NCBI GenBank assembly: GCA_963840275.1
Contig: CAWIYK010000003.1
Span: forward strand, 1-64,000
Direction of reading: 5' to 3'
From: Actinophytocola sp963840275
Lineage (GTDB): Bacteria > Actinomycetota > Actinomycetes > Mycobacteriales > Pseudonocardiaceae
DNA length: 64,000 bases
Below are positions 34,001 through 43,989 of the stretch, piece after piece; position 1 is the stretch's first letter, and each line of letters opens with the position of its first letter. The notes under the pieces are model-generated. The model did no database searches. It was not told the origin of the DNA and saw only the letters and a list, made by a program, of their open reading frames with translations. The translations under genes and the position numbers were made by a program.

Positions 34001-34840
34001 ATGGACGGATGGACGAGGGAGCTGTCCCGCCGGGACGTCGAGCTGCCGGCGGGGGAGAACGTGTACCGGGGGCCGATCCCTCGGCTCGCGCCGTATGTGT
34101 TGGGGTACGCCGGTTCCCGGCACACGGAGACCGGCCGGCCGGTGCTGCGTCGGGTGTCGCCGGTCGCCGGGGTGACCGTCCTGTTGGACCTCGAGCCGGC
34201 GGACCGGTGGACGGTCGGACCGGATGCGGTGCGCCTGTCCTCGCCGGTCGACGGGTTACGCGCGGAGCCCGTGGTGTTCGAGCAGTCCGGCCACGATCAC
34301 AGCGTGTCGATCGGGTTGACCCCGCTCGGCGCCCACGCCCTGTTCGGGTTGCCGCTCAAGGAGTTGCGGAACGTCAACGTCAGCTTCGACGACCTCCTCG
34401 GCACCCGCGCGGAGCGGCTGACCGAGGAACTGGCGGAGACCGCGGGATGGGCCGCGCGGTTCGCGCTGCTCGACGAGCGGCTGGCCGCATGGGTTCGGAC
34501 CGGGCCGGAGCTGGACGCGCGGGTCCGGGGCGCGTGGGACCGACTGATCGGTTCCGGCGGACGACCGACGATCGGCGCGCTGGCCGGCGAGCTCGGCTGG
34601 AGCCGGCAACGTCTCGAGTCGCGGTTCCACACGCAGGTCGGGCTACCTCCCAAGTCCGTCGCCAGGATCGCCCGCTTCCATCGCGCCCTGCGGATGCTCA
34701 CCCAGCCGCACGGCCCGCGCTGGGCGGACGTCGCGACGGCGTGCGGCTACGTCGACCAGCCGCACCTCAACCGTGACTTCCGTGCGTTCACGGGCGGTCC
34801 GCCGACGCGGTTCCTGCCGCTCGCCCGCCAGACCGCCTAG
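34001..34840 (+). CDS. AraC-family transcriptional regulator
   Basis: 279 residues. The C-terminal HTH pair is visible: GALAGELGWSRQRLESRF then VATACGYVDQPHLNRDF, with the following LPLARQTA end. The N-terminal domain shows sensing of a small ligand (DUF6597-like). ATG 34001 leaves 123 bp to the divergent flavin oxidase. Its stop overlaps that of a convergent gene in CTAG. Confidence 0.86.
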   Translation: MDGWTRELSRRDVELPAGENVYRGPIPRLAPYVLGYAGSRHTETGRPVLRRVSPVAGVTVLLDLEPADRWTVGPDAVRLSSPVDGLRAEPVVFEQSGHDHSVSIGLTPLGAHALFGLPLKELRNVNVSFDDLLGTRAERLTEELAETAGWAARFALLDERLAAWVRTGPELDARVRGAWDRLIGSGGRPTIGALAGELGWSRQRLESRFHTQVGLPPKSVARIARFHRALRMLTQPHGPRWADVATACGYVDQPHLNRDFRAFTGGPPTRFLPLARQTA

Positions 34841-35211
34841 ACCTCGCCCGAGGCGTGACCTCTCGTCTGACGCGTCCGCACCACCAGGCCGGCGGCGGCA
34901 AGCACCGCGAACAGCAACAGGAACCACGCGTCGGACCCGTGGCCGCCGTCGGCGCGGTCGAGGTAGTGGTTGAGCGCGTGGAACAGGTTCGTGAACAGGA
35001 ACCCGACCAGCACGACCGTCACCACGTCCCGCCACCACAGCGCGGACAGCATCATCAGCCCGATCGCGATCTGGAACACGCCGGCGTCGTGCAGGAAATG
35101 CTCGTGGTTCGGCCAGTTCGCCCACACCGCGAACCCGGCCGGATCGACCCGGCACCACAACCCGATGCCGATCATCAACGCCGCACCCACCGCGACGATC
35201 CCCTTGACCAT
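34837..35211 (-). CDS. Small integral membrane protein
   Basis: 124 residues with four hydrophobic segments and charged ends; conserved-looking residues HALNHYLDRAD between helices 3 and 4. AAGGAGG precedes ATG 35211. No named family is recognised. The stop codon overlaps the AraC gene stop in CTAG. Confidence 0.75.
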   Translation of the reverse strand: MVKGIVAVGAALMIGIGLWCRVDPAGFAVWANWPNHEHFLHDAGVFQIAIGLMMLSALWWRDVVTVVLVGFLFTNLFHALNHYLDRADGGHGSDAWFLLLFAVLAAAGLVVRTRQTRGHASGEV

Positions 35212-35315
35212 GCCGCCTCCTTTGTGACAACACAGGGGACGACCCCGCTCACCAGGACGTGACAGTGGCGAGCCGGGCCGCGATGACCAAGTCCGCGACC
35301 CTGGAATTTCCGCGA

Positions 35316-35345
35316 CGACTAGTCCATAGTCGGTTAGTACCTAAC
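35316..35345. promoter_or_regulatory. Two adjacent palindromes upstream of the sialidase-like gene
   Basis: CGACTA-N5-TAGTCG (35316-35332) abuts GTTAG-N3-CTAAC (35333-35345). They sit about 30 bp upstream of ATG 35374 and look like a regulator's tandem operator. Confidence 0.6.
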
Positions 35346-35373
35346 AAGAGACGCAGTCGGGGCGTGGTCGGGA

Positions 35374-36537
35374 ATGTTGTACAGGCGGGTGGGGTTGGTC
35401 GCGGGGTTGATCGCCTTGGCGATGCTCGGTGGCTTGACCACGAGCACGGCGGCGGCGCCGGCGGCGGAGCGGCAGCTGCTGTACCCGGACGGCGCGAGCT
35501 ATCCGCGCGTGATCCGGCTCGAACACAGCGGCCCGGCCAACGGACGCGTCCTCGCCTCGGTCGGCACGGTCGACGGGAGCGCGCTGGGCATCATCATGGA
35601 GAGCACGGACGCCGGCGCCACGTTCCAGCAGGTCGGGAGCATCGCCGACCCGGAAGGCGCGGGCGGCCGCGGCATGTGCTGCGGCACCCTTTTCGAGCTT
35701 CCCTCCCAGGTCGGCGACATGCCGGCCGGCACCCTCCTCTGGGGCACCACGGTGGGCTACAAGCTCCCCGACGCCGAGCGCCACACCAAGCAGCGCCTCT
35801 GGATCAGCCGCGACCTCGGCCGCACCTGGACGTTCCGGTCCGACATCGCCACCTCGCCGAACCAGTACAACGCCTGGGAGCCCGACTTCTCCGTGGCCGC
35901 GGACGGGCAGCTCGTCGCGCACTTCTCCGACGAGTCGGACAAGCCGAGCCACGACCAGAAGCTCGTCCGGGTGCGCTCCGCCGACGGCGTGACGTGGACC
36001 GACTACCAGGAGACGGTCAAGAACCCGGACTTCTTCGTCCGTCCCGGCATGGCCGGCGTCCGCCAACTGGCCGACGGCACCTACTTCCTCGTCTACGAGG
36101 TCTGCAACCTCGACGAACCCATGTGCAGCGTCTACTTCCGCACCTCCGCGGACGGCTGGGACTACGGCGACCCGCTCGACCTCGGCACCAGTGTCCGCAC
36201 CGCCGACGGCAAGTGGGTGCGGCACACGCCGACCATCGCCGTCAGCTCGACCGGCGCCATCGTGCTGGCCGCCGAGATGCTGGTGAACGCAGACGGCAGC
36301 AAGGCCGAGGGCAACGGAAAGACCCTGCTGGTCAACGAGAGCGACGGCCAGGGCCCGTGGCGCGAGATCCCCGCGCCGGTCGAGGTCCCCGCGCCGGACA
36401 ACCACGGGTGCATGAACTTCAGCCCGTCCCTGCTCACCTCGGTCGACGGCAGCTCTGTCCTCGAGGTCGCCACCGACGTCGTCGACGGTGTCTGCCACGC
36501 CTTCTACGCGAGTGGTCCGATCCCGCCGGCACGCTGA
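35374..36537 (+). CDS. Secreted sialidase-like (BNR-repeat) protein
   Basis: 387 residues with a signal peptide ending TSTAAAPAAE. The mature part is a beta-propeller-type protein with Asp-box-like repeats (SRDLGRTWTF, STDAGATFQQ, SADGWDYG) and the segments WEPDFSVAADGQL and TPTIAVSSTGAIV. The BNR/exo-sialidase superfamily includes exo-arabinanases (GH93) as well as sialidases, so the substrate is open. No ribosome site is obvious before ATG 35374. Confidence 0.82.
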   Translation: MLYRRVGLVAGLIALAMLGGLTTSTAAAPAAERQLLYPDGASYPRVIRLEHSGPANGRVLASVGTVDGSALGIIMESTDAGATFQQVGSIADPEGAGGRGMCCGTLFELPSQVGDMPAGTLLWGTTVGYKLPDAERHTKQRLWISRDLGRTWTFRSDIATSPNQYNAWEPDFSVAADGQLVAHFSDESDKPSHDQKLVRVRSADGVTWTDYQETVKNPDFFVRPGMAGVRQLADGTYFLVYEVCNLDEPMCSVYFRTSADGWDYGDPLDLGTSVRTADGKWVRHTPTIAVSSTGAIVLAAEMLVNADGSKAEGNGKTLLVNESDGQGPWREIPAPVEVPAPDNHGCMNFSPSLLTSVDGSSVLEVATDVVDGVCHAFYASGPIPPAR

Positions 36538-36544
36538 CGTCGGC

Positions 36545-37786
36545 TCACCGCGGTTTGGGGCCGTCCTTCGGTTTCTTCGGCTTCTTCGGCGGCTTCGCTT
36601 CCTTGGGCGCCTTTTCCTTGGGTGCCTTGGGTGCTTTCGTCGCCTTGGGTGCCTCTGCTGCCTCGTCGGCGTTCGCCGCGGGTGGTGTCTTCGACGACTT
36701 GGCTGCCTTCTTCTCCGGTGTGGTCGCGGTCGGGACGGGAGATGGCACGGGCTGCGGCGTCTCCGGCGGGAGCACGGCCAGCGGCTCGGCGGGCGCCGGG
36801 GTGCGCGGCGGAAGGCGTTGCTCGGCGGGCTCGGACACCGTGCTCACGGCGGGTGGCGGTGCCGGCGCGGGGGCGGACGCCGTGGCGCCCATCGCCGCAG
36901 TGGAGAGCACGGCTGTCCCGGCGATCAGCGTCTTCGCCGCGGTGAGCCAGGACATGGCGGACAGGCCGACGCCGCCGAGGAAGGTCCCGGAGGAGGTCGC
37001 GTAGTGGGCGGCGAGGATCGGGGTGACGAGGAGGAGCGGGGCGGCGGAGCCGTGCAGTTCCTGGTTGAGCTGTCGGAGGCTGGCGACGACCTCCCGGCAG
37101 CGCGGGCAGTGATCGAGGTGTGCCTTGATCCTTCGAGACTTGACACCTGACCCGTCGTGTCTCACCCACCCGACCAGTTGGCCCGCGATGCCGCGGCAGG
37201 CGCGTTGTTCGACGGCGGGAACGTACTGGGTCAGGTAGGCCTTGCGGAGCCCTTCCCTGGCGCGGTAGGCCAACGCGGCCACGCCGTTGGGTGTCATGCC
37301 GAGCCGTTTCGCGATCTGTGCCGGTGACTCACCCTCGACCTCGGTGCGCCACAACACCGTCCGCCACCGCTCCGGCAGGCTGGCGAAGGCCTCCCCGGCG
37401 AGCGCGGCGTCGATCCGGGTACCCATCTGGTCGTCGTAGCCGGAGCTCGGTGCGATGTCCGGCACGTCCGCGACCAGCGAGATGCTCGAGTCGCGCCGGC
37501 GCCAGCTGATCACCGCGTTGCGCATCGTCGTCAGCAGGTACGGCCGGAAGTCCTCGTTCGGGCCACCACCGGCACGCAGTATCCGCAGCACCCGGGTGAA
37601 GCCCTCGGCGATCAGGTCGTCCCGTTCCGCGCCGTTGAGCCCGAACGACATGGCGACGCGCCGCGCGGCCTGGAGATGCCGGGCGTAGAGCACGCCGTAC
37701 GCCGCGATGTCGCCGCCCCGCACCGCTTCCGCGAGCGCCGCATCGCTGGGAGACTCCGTAGTCGCTTCCACCACGGCCTTGGTCAC
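36545..37786 (-). CDS. ECF sigma factor fused to zinc-finger and transmembrane tail
   Basis: 413 residues from GTG 37786 (GGGAGG upstream). Domains: sigma region 2 (about 20-90) and region 4 (about 135-185, SPAQIAKRLGMTPNGVAAL); a zf-HC2 anti-sigma-like finger HLDHCPRC (His223, Cys227, Cys230); a membrane segment (about 278-303); then a Pro/Lys-rich extracytoplasmic tail of about 110 residues. The sigma and its would-be membrane anti-sigma are one chain. Such fusions are known in a few ECF groups; release may need proteolysis (inference). Confidence 0.86.
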   Translation of the reverse strand: MTKAVVEATTESPSDAALAEAVRGGDIAAYGVLYARHLQAARRVAMSFGLNGAERDDLIAEGFTRVLRILRAGGGPNEDFRPYLLTTMRNAVISWRRRDSSISLVADVPDIAPSSGYDDQMGTRIDAALAGEAFASLPERWRTVLWRTEVEGESPAQIAKRLGMTPNGVAALAYRAREGLRKAYLTQYVPAVEQRACRGIAGQLVGWVRHDGSGVKSRRIKAHLDHCPRCREVVASLRQLNQELHGSAAPLLLVTPILAAHYATSSGTFLGGVGLSAMSWLTAAKTLIAGTAVLSTAAMGATASAPAPAPPPAVSTVSEPAEQRLPPRTPAPAEPLAVLPPETPQPVPSPVPTATTPEKKAAKSSKTPPAANADEAAEAPKATKAPKAPKEKAPKEAKPPKKPKKPKDGPKPR

Positions 37787-37803
37787 CGTCGCACCTCCCA
37801 GGA

Positions 37804-37819
37804 ACGTGCATCTGCACGT
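37804..37819. promoter_or_regulatory. Palindrome ACGTGCA-TC-TGCACGT
   Basis: A perfect 7-bp inverted repeat 17 bp upstream of the sigma-fusion start. Candidate operator or 5'-leader hairpin. Confidence 0.5.
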
Positions 37820-37895
37820 GCAAACGTCGATGCTTGCCTAACGTCCGAGGCGACGCAAGGTTGCGGTGTCAACGAAAGAAATTCGGGAAGATTCC

Positions 37896-37922
37896 GACCC
37901 GGTCGGAGGAACCGACCGGGTC
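37896..37922 (-). terminator. Hairpin terminator after the desaturase
   Basis: GACCCGGTCGG and CCGACCGGGTC with a 5-nt loop, 28 bp past the stop of the minus-strand desaturase gene; a T-rich run follows on that strand. Confidence 0.75.
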
Positions 37923-37950
37923 GTGCGACGTTGCTCAGAAGTTCAGGCGC

Positions 37951-38898
37951 TCACGCGGACTTCAGTTTGCGTGCGAAGCGTTCCGGCTTGGGCCAGCGGA
38001 CCTTGGTGGCCCAGCCGAGCTTTTCGAAGGCCCAGATGACGCGGGCGGAGATGTCGAGCTGGCCGCGGCGCACACCGTGGCGGGCGCAGGTGGGATCGGC
38101 GTGGTGGGAGTTGTGCCACGACTCGCCCATCGACGCGATCGCCAACGGCCAGAAGTTCGCCGACTTGTCCCGTGCCTCGTACGGCCGGTCGCCGATCATG
38201 TGGCAGATCGAGTTCACCGACCACGTCACGTGATGCAACAACGCGACCCGGACCAGGCTGGCCCAGAAGAACGCGGTCACCGCGCCCCACCACGACATCG
38301 TGATCAGCCCACCGGCCACCGCCGGCGCCAACAGGGTCACCACGGTCAACACCGGGAACAGCTTGTCCACGCGTTGGATGTCGCGGTCGGCGAGCAGATC
38401 CGGGGCGAACCGGGCCGCGTTGGTCTGCTCCCGTTCGAACATCCACCCCATGTGCGCGTGCCAGAAACCCTTCACCAACGCCGCCGGCGTGGTTCCGAAC
38501 CGCCACGGCGAATGCGGATCCCCTTCCCGGTCGGCGTAGGCGTGGTGGCGGCGGTGATCAGCGACCCAGCCCACCACCGGTCCCTGCATGGCCATGCTTC
38601 CCACCGCCGCCAACGCGATCCGCAGACCGCGGTTGGCCTTGAACGCGCCGTGCGTGAAATACCGGTGGAAACCCACCGTCACACCCAGACACGTCACCGT
38701 GTAGAAGAACGCCGCAAGGCCGACATCGACCCAGCCGAGCCCCCACCCCCACGCGAACGGCACCGCGGCGACCAACGCCAACAACGGCACCACCGCGAAA
38801 AGTCGAACCAGATTCAGCTGCGTATTGGACTTGTCGCCCGCGAGCATCGGTTCCGGTCGGTCTTGGCCCGCTTCAGGCCGTTCGAGCACCGTCGTCAT
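37951..38898 (-). CDS. Acyl-CoA desaturase (membrane fatty-acid desaturase)
   Basis: 315 residues. The three iron-binding histidine boxes are intact: HRYFTH (78-83), HRRHH (115-119) and HNSHH (262-266). Several membrane segments place it in the cytoplasmic membrane as a delta-9-like stearoyl-CoA desaturase. ATG 38898 follows GGGAGG; longer frames to 39105 are shadows. Desaturation adapts membrane fluidity. Confidence 0.92.
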   Translation of the reverse strand: MTTVLERPEAGQDRPEPMLAGDKSNTQLNLVRLFAVVPLLALVAAVPFAWGWGLGWVDVGLAAFFYTVTCLGVTVGFHRYFTHGAFKANRGLRIALAAVGSMAMQGPVVGWVADHRRHHAYADREGDPHSPWRFGTTPAALVKGFWHAHMGWMFEREQTNAARFAPDLLADRDIQRVDKLFPVLTVVTLLAPAVAGGLITMSWWGAVTAFFWASLVRVALLHHVTWSVNSICHMIGDRPYEARDKSANFWPLAIASMGESWHNSHHADPTCARHGVRRGQLDISARVIWAFEKLGWATKVRWPKPERFARKLKSA

Positions 38899-39135
38899 TC
38901 TCGCTACCTCCCGGTAACTGGATATCGGGGAATCACCGGGTCTGGGGCGACTGCGTATTGGGTTGACGGGGGCCTGGTGGCTCAAACGTCGCCTTTCAGG
39001 CAGCGTGGACATCCATGGCGCACAGTCCGTCGGGGTGGCTGGATCGGCATCACTGTCCGTGATGCTCCGGTCGCGCGGACGCAACCTCTCCAACACTCGG
39101 TACAACGCTTACCCGTCCCTATTTGTTCCCGGCCC

Positions 39136-39173
39136 ACCGAGACCCCTGGGCGGCGCTGCCCAGGGAACTCGGT
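39136..39173 (-). terminator. Hairpin terminator for the envelope-stress operon
   Basis: CCCTGGGC and GCCCAGGG stem extended by ACCGAG/CTCGGT around small bulges, 9 bp past the DUF3618 stop. It also closes the desaturase upstream region 38899-39181, where nothing else is clear. Confidence 0.7.
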
Positions 39174-39181
39174 GTCGGTGA

Positions 39182-39736
39182 TCAGGGGCGGTGTTCCTGT
39201 ACGGCGGCCGAGGCCGAGGACTTGACCGACTCCACGGCGTGCTTGGCCGGCTCGCGCAGGTCCTCTTTGAGCTGCTCGGCCATCTGGCCCGCCTGTTCGG
39301 TCAGGGGCTCTTTGTGCTCGCGCACCCAGTCCGCCGCCTGCCCGGCGACCTGCTGCTCCGGTTTGCTCGCCGGAGCCAGTGAGGAGAGCAGCCAGCCCGC
39401 GCCGAACGCGATCAGGCCGGCGGCAAGGGGGTTGCCCTCGGTGCCGCGCCGGATCGCCTGTGGTGCCTGGCCGACCGTCTCGGCCGCGTTGGACGCCATC
39501 GACGACGCCTTGTCGGCGGCCGAGGACGCTGTGTCACCGACCTGGTCGGTCGCGGTGGATGCGCTGCCCATGACCTTGTCCCTCGCGTTCGTCATCGCCC
39601 GGCGGGCGCGGTCCACCTTGCGGTGCACGACCCGGCCGGGGGTCACCTTCTCCGCCAACATGTCGACGTCGGTGCTCAGGTTGTGTTGGGTGCGCTCGAT
39701 CTCCCGGCGAAGCCGGTCCGGATCATCGGTAGTCAT
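39182..39736 (-). CDS. DUF3618-family protein
   Basis: 184 residues. The N-terminus DPDRLRREIERTQHNLSTDV is the DUF3618 signature; a long Ala/Ser/Thr-rich helical section and one hydrophobic segment (about 105-122) follow. ATG 39736 overlaps the holin-like gene by 14 bp. Third gene of an operon of small envelope-associated proteins; function unknown. Confidence 0.86.
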   Translation of the reverse strand: MTTDDPDRLRREIERTQHNLSTDVDMLAEKVTPGRVVHRKVDRARRAMTNARDKVMGSASTATDQVGDTASSAADKASSMASNAAETVGQAPQAIRRGTEGNPLAAGLIAFGAGWLLSSLAPASKPEQQVAGQAADWVREHKEPLTEQAGQMAEQLKEDLREPAKHAVESVKSSASAAVQEHRP

Positions 39737-40154
39737 GACGGTTCTCACTGCCTTTCAGTGCTTCTGGCACCTGCTTGAGGGTTTCGACGGTGCGTTCTGG
39801 TTCGGGGTCGACCTCGCGTAGCGTGCGGCGCCCGGTCACGTACAGCACGGCGCCGATCACGGCCCACAGCACCGCCACGAGCAGTGCCGCCAGGCCCTGG
39901 TCCATCACGTTGGCCAGTGCCCACCACAGCGCGATCGAGGCGAACAGCACGACCATGTAGCCGGCGAGCCCGGCGCCGCCGAGCATGCCGGCGCCCTTGC
40001 CGACCTTGGCGGCTTCCACCTTCAGCTCGGCCTTGGCGAGTGCGAGCTCCTGACGCATCAACGTGGACAGGTCACGGGAGACGTTGCCGAGCAGGTCGCC
40101 GACCGACACGTTCTCCACTTCGACGCCGGACGGATCCCGTGGTGGCACGGTCAT
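39723..40154 (-). CDS. Phage holin superfamily-like membrane protein (DUF1469 type)
   Basis: 143 residues with a conserved helical part (VSRDLSTLMRQELALAKAEL) and two membrane segments. This actinobacterial family is annotated as holin-superfamily protein but is chromosomal and likely has an envelope role. Start ATG 40154 overlaps the upstream stop (ATGA). Confidence 0.86.
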   Translation of the reverse strand: MTVPPRDPSGVEVENVSVGDLLGNVSRDLSTLMRQELALAKAELKVEAAKVGKGAGMLGGAGLAGYMVVLFASIALWWALANVMDQGLAALLVAVLWAVIGAVLYVTGRRTLREVDPEPERTVETLKQVPEALKGSENRHDYR

Positions 40155-40702
40155 CGCGTCACCGGCCCGGCCTGGTGACCGAAGGTGCCGGGCTGCGGCT
40201 CCACGACCGGTGGCGCCGGCGGCATCGAGTACGCCGGCGCCGGAGCGACCAGCGGCTCGGCCGCGGGGTTCACGGCGTGCGCGGTGGGAGCCGGCGCCGG
40301 CGTGGGCGACCGGTCCGCCGACGGCGAGTCCTCGCTCTTGGCGGCGATCGCGCCCCTGGTCAACCGGCCGACGACGACGCCGGCCAGTGCGGCCGCGGCG
40401 AGGAACATGCCGGGCTTGCGGCGGGCGAAGCGTCTGACCTCGTCGACGAGGTCACCGGGCTCCCGCTCCTCCAACCAGGACGCGACGGTGCGGGTGCGTT
40501 CCGAGGCCTGCCGGGCCACCTCCGGCACCATGCCCGTGCCATCTGACTTCTCCGACATGCCGTGGAGCTGGTCGGCGAGCGCGTGCAGTCCGTTCGCCGC
40601 CTTGCGCTGTCCTTCGCTTGCCTGGCCGGCAAGCTGGCCCTTGCCTTCCTCGAGCAGGTTTCGCGCCTGATGCGCTGTTTCCGAAGCGATGGGTTTACTC
40701 AT
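40151..40702 (-). CDS. Hypothetical helical protein with membrane segment and Pro/Ala tail
   Basis: 183 residues. Helical N-terminus (ARNLLEEGKGQLAGQASEGQ) and middle (WLEEREPGDLVDEVRRFARR), one hydrophobic segment (about 96-113), then a disordered Pro/Ala-rich C-terminus. First gene of the operon with the holin-like and DUF3618 genes. Such triplets are common in actinobacteria and are linked to membrane stress (established loosely). Confidence 0.82.
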   Translation of the reverse strand: MSKPIASETAHQARNLLEEGKGQLAGQASEGQRKAANGLHALADQLHGMSEKSDGTGMVPEVARQASERTRTVASWLEEREPGDLVDEVRRFARRKPGMFLAAAALAGVVVGRLTRGAIAAKSEDSPSADRSPTPAPAPTAHAVNPAAEPLVAPAPAYSMPPAPPVVEPQPGTFGHQAGPVTR

Positions 40703-40849
40703 GCCGAAACTCCTAGCTGTGTGGTGGGGGACCGACCGGGCACACCACGCTGCAGGATGTGCGTTTCCGGTCAGGGCGGCCGAATACCCGTGCGGAATAT
40801 CGATAACCCGGCCACTCGACCTTTTTGTCCGGACCGAACAAGGTCTCGG

Positions 40850-41596
40850 TCACACGTCGGCACGCGCGCCGAACACCGGTTGGACCAACCGTCGTATCTC
40901 CGGCGACGGGGCGACGCCGAGCTCGGTGTGCAGCAGCGACTGGTAGCTCGCGTACTGGCGAACCGCCGCGGCGGGGTTGCCGTCGGCCAGGTGCAGTTCG
41001 ATCAGCCGGCGGTGCGCGCTCTCCCGGAGCGGGTCGCCCCGAACCGCCGCGACCGCGGTCTCCTGTGCGCGGAAGTGATCGCCTCGGGTTCGGAACCGTT
41101 CGCTGAGCATCTCCAGTGCACGCAGGCACATCTGACGGAACCACTCGCGTTCGGCGATCACCCAGTGTTCCGTCCAGCCGGGGAGCAGGTCCGCGCTCAG
41201 CGAGGTGACCGACATCGCCACGTCCTGCGCGCCGACGGCCGGGCCGGTCATGCCGGCGACGAACCCGCGCACCGCGGTGACGTCGACCTCGACGGCCCGA
41301 CCGATGCGCAGCGTCTCCCGCCGGGACTCGATCAACACGTGTGCCGGTTTGACCAGCCGCCACAGCGCGGACCTCAGGCACGCCGCGGCTCGCCGGTCCG
41401 GCGCGCTCGGCCAGAGCGTCGCGGCGAGGGCGGTCCGCGTCACCGGGCCACCGTGCAACGCGAGGTAGGCCAGCAGCCGTTGCGAGCTCGGGACGATCGG
41501 CACTGACTGGTCGCCGACAAGCAGTTCGAAGCCGTCGAGGAGTCGCACGGAGACCACGGGTCTCTCCCGGACACGGCTCGAGTCGATGGGTGTCAT
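40850..41596 (-). CDS. SARP/BTAD-domain transcriptional regulator
   Basis: 248 residues from ATG 41596, chosen because GGGGG lies at about -10. N-terminal winged-helix OmpR-like DNA-binding part (SVRLLDGFELLVGDQSVPIV) and C-terminal bacterial transcriptional activation domain (HFRAQETAVAAVRGDPLRES). SARPs activate secondary metabolism in actinomycetes. No biosynthetic cluster is adjacent; divergent from Mn-catalase. The longer start at 41692 is possible. Confidence 0.84.
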   Translation of the reverse strand: MTPIDSSRVRERPVVSVRLLDGFELLVGDQSVPIVPSSQRLLAYLALHGGPVTRTALAATLWPSAPDRRAAACLRSALWRLVKPAHVLIESRRETLRIGRAVEVDVTAVRGFVAGMTGPAVGAQDVAMSVTSLSADLLPGWTEHWVIAEREWFRQMCLRALEMLSERFRTRGDHFRAQETAVAAVRGDPLRESAHRRLIELHLADGNPAAAVRQYASYQSLLHTELGVAPSPEIRRLVQPVFGARADV

Positions 41597-41788
41597 CTGG
41601 TGCCCCCGGACATCGGACGGATCGGTGCGCAGGGCGATTTCCCCGGAGGGAGTGAATCTCACCTGCCGGTGCGGTGATTTATTCGTCGCCACCTGACCTG
41701 CGGCGACGACGGCGCGGTGACGCTCCGGTGCGGCCGGGGTGGTGTCGACGTGGCGGCGCCGTCATCGCGCGTTCCTAGCGTGCGGACC

Positions 41789-42652
41789 ATGTTCACCCAC
41801 ACGAGCCGGTTGCAGTTCGAGGCGAAGCCCGAGCGACCGGACGCGCACTACGCGCGCAAGCTGCAGGAACTGATCGGCGGCGCCTTCGGCGAGATGACCG
41901 TGACCATGCAGTACCTGTTCCAGGGCTGGAACTGTCGGATGGAGGGCAAGTACAAGGACCTGATCATGGACGTGGCCACCGAGGAGATCGGTCACGTCGA
42001 GATGCTCGCGACGATGGTGGCGCGGCTGCTCGAGGGCGCGCCGGCCACGACCACCGCGGACATGGTCGACAAGGACCCGGTGGTCGCCGCGATCATCGGC
42101 GGGATGGACCCGCAGCAGGCCATCGTCAGCGGCGGCGGGCCGACGCTCGCCGACAGCAACGGCGTGCCGTGGAACGGTCGCTACATCGTGGCGAGTGGCA
42201 ACCTGCTCGCCGACTTCCACGCCAACGTGGCGGCCGAGGCGCAGGGTCGGTTGCAGACCGCGCGGCTGTACAACATGACCGACGACCCGGGCGTGCGGGA
42301 CATGCTGAAGTTCAACCTCGCCCGCGACACCGTGCACCAGAACATGTGGCTCGCCGCGATCGAGGAGCTGCAGGAGGACGGGCTGGAGGGCTCGATCGCG
42401 CCGAGCGCCCTGTTCGACGAGGAGCACGCCGAGCACGCCGGCACGATCTGGCACCTGTCCGACGGCAAGTCCGGCGCCGAGGGCCGCTGGGCGTCCGGGC
42501 CGACACCGGACGGCATGCACGAGTTCAGCTACGTGCAGAAGCCAAAACCCTTGGGTGGCAAGGCATCCGCGCCCAAGCCGGACCCGCTGCTGTACGCGAC
42601 CAGCCCGGCGAACCTCGGGCTGATCGAGAAGGCGATCAAGAAGCTGACCTGA
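41789..42652 (+). CDS. Manganese catalase
   Basis: 287 residues. The ferritin-like four-helix dimanganese core is clear: MDVATEEIGHVEM and HANVAAEAQGR give Glu/His ligands, and ARDTVHQNMW the third set. N-terminus LQFEAKPERPDAHYARKLQE is typical. Detoxifies H2O2 with Mn. Followed by a hairpin and then mntH, which would supply Mn. Confidence 0.92.
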   Translation: MFTHTSRLQFEAKPERPDAHYARKLQELIGGAFGEMTVTMQYLFQGWNCRMEGKYKDLIMDVATEEIGHVEMLATMVARLLEGAPATTTADMVDKDPVVAAIIGGMDPQQAIVSGGGPTLADSNGVPWNGRYIVASGNLLADFHANVAAEAQGRLQTARLYNMTDDPGVRDMLKFNLARDTVHQNMWLAAIEELQEDGLEGSIAPSALFDEEHAEHAGTIWHLSDGKSGAEGRWASGPTPDGMHEFSYVQKPKPLGGKASAPKPDPLLYATSPANLGLIEKAIKKLT

Positions 42653-42675
42653 GGCGCTACGACACACCTGTCCAC

Positions 42676-42710
42676 GTGCCCGCCGGTCGCCGCGCCCGGC
42701 CGGCGGGCAC
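42676..42710 (+). terminator. Hairpin between Mn-catalase and mntH
   Basis: GTGCCCGCCGG and CCGGCGGGCAC around a 13-nt loop. Could be an intercistronic terminator or attenuator; no T-run follows. Confidence 0.6.
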
Positions 42711-42739
42711 CTCCCCACCCCGTTCCAGGAGACGTCCCA

Positions 42740-43981
<1,242 letters not shown>

Positions 43982-43989
43982 ACCGCTGC

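Noticed and set aside
39723..40154. Prophage, from the holin-like annotation
   Set aside because: No other phage genes nearby; this family is chromosomal in actinobacteria.
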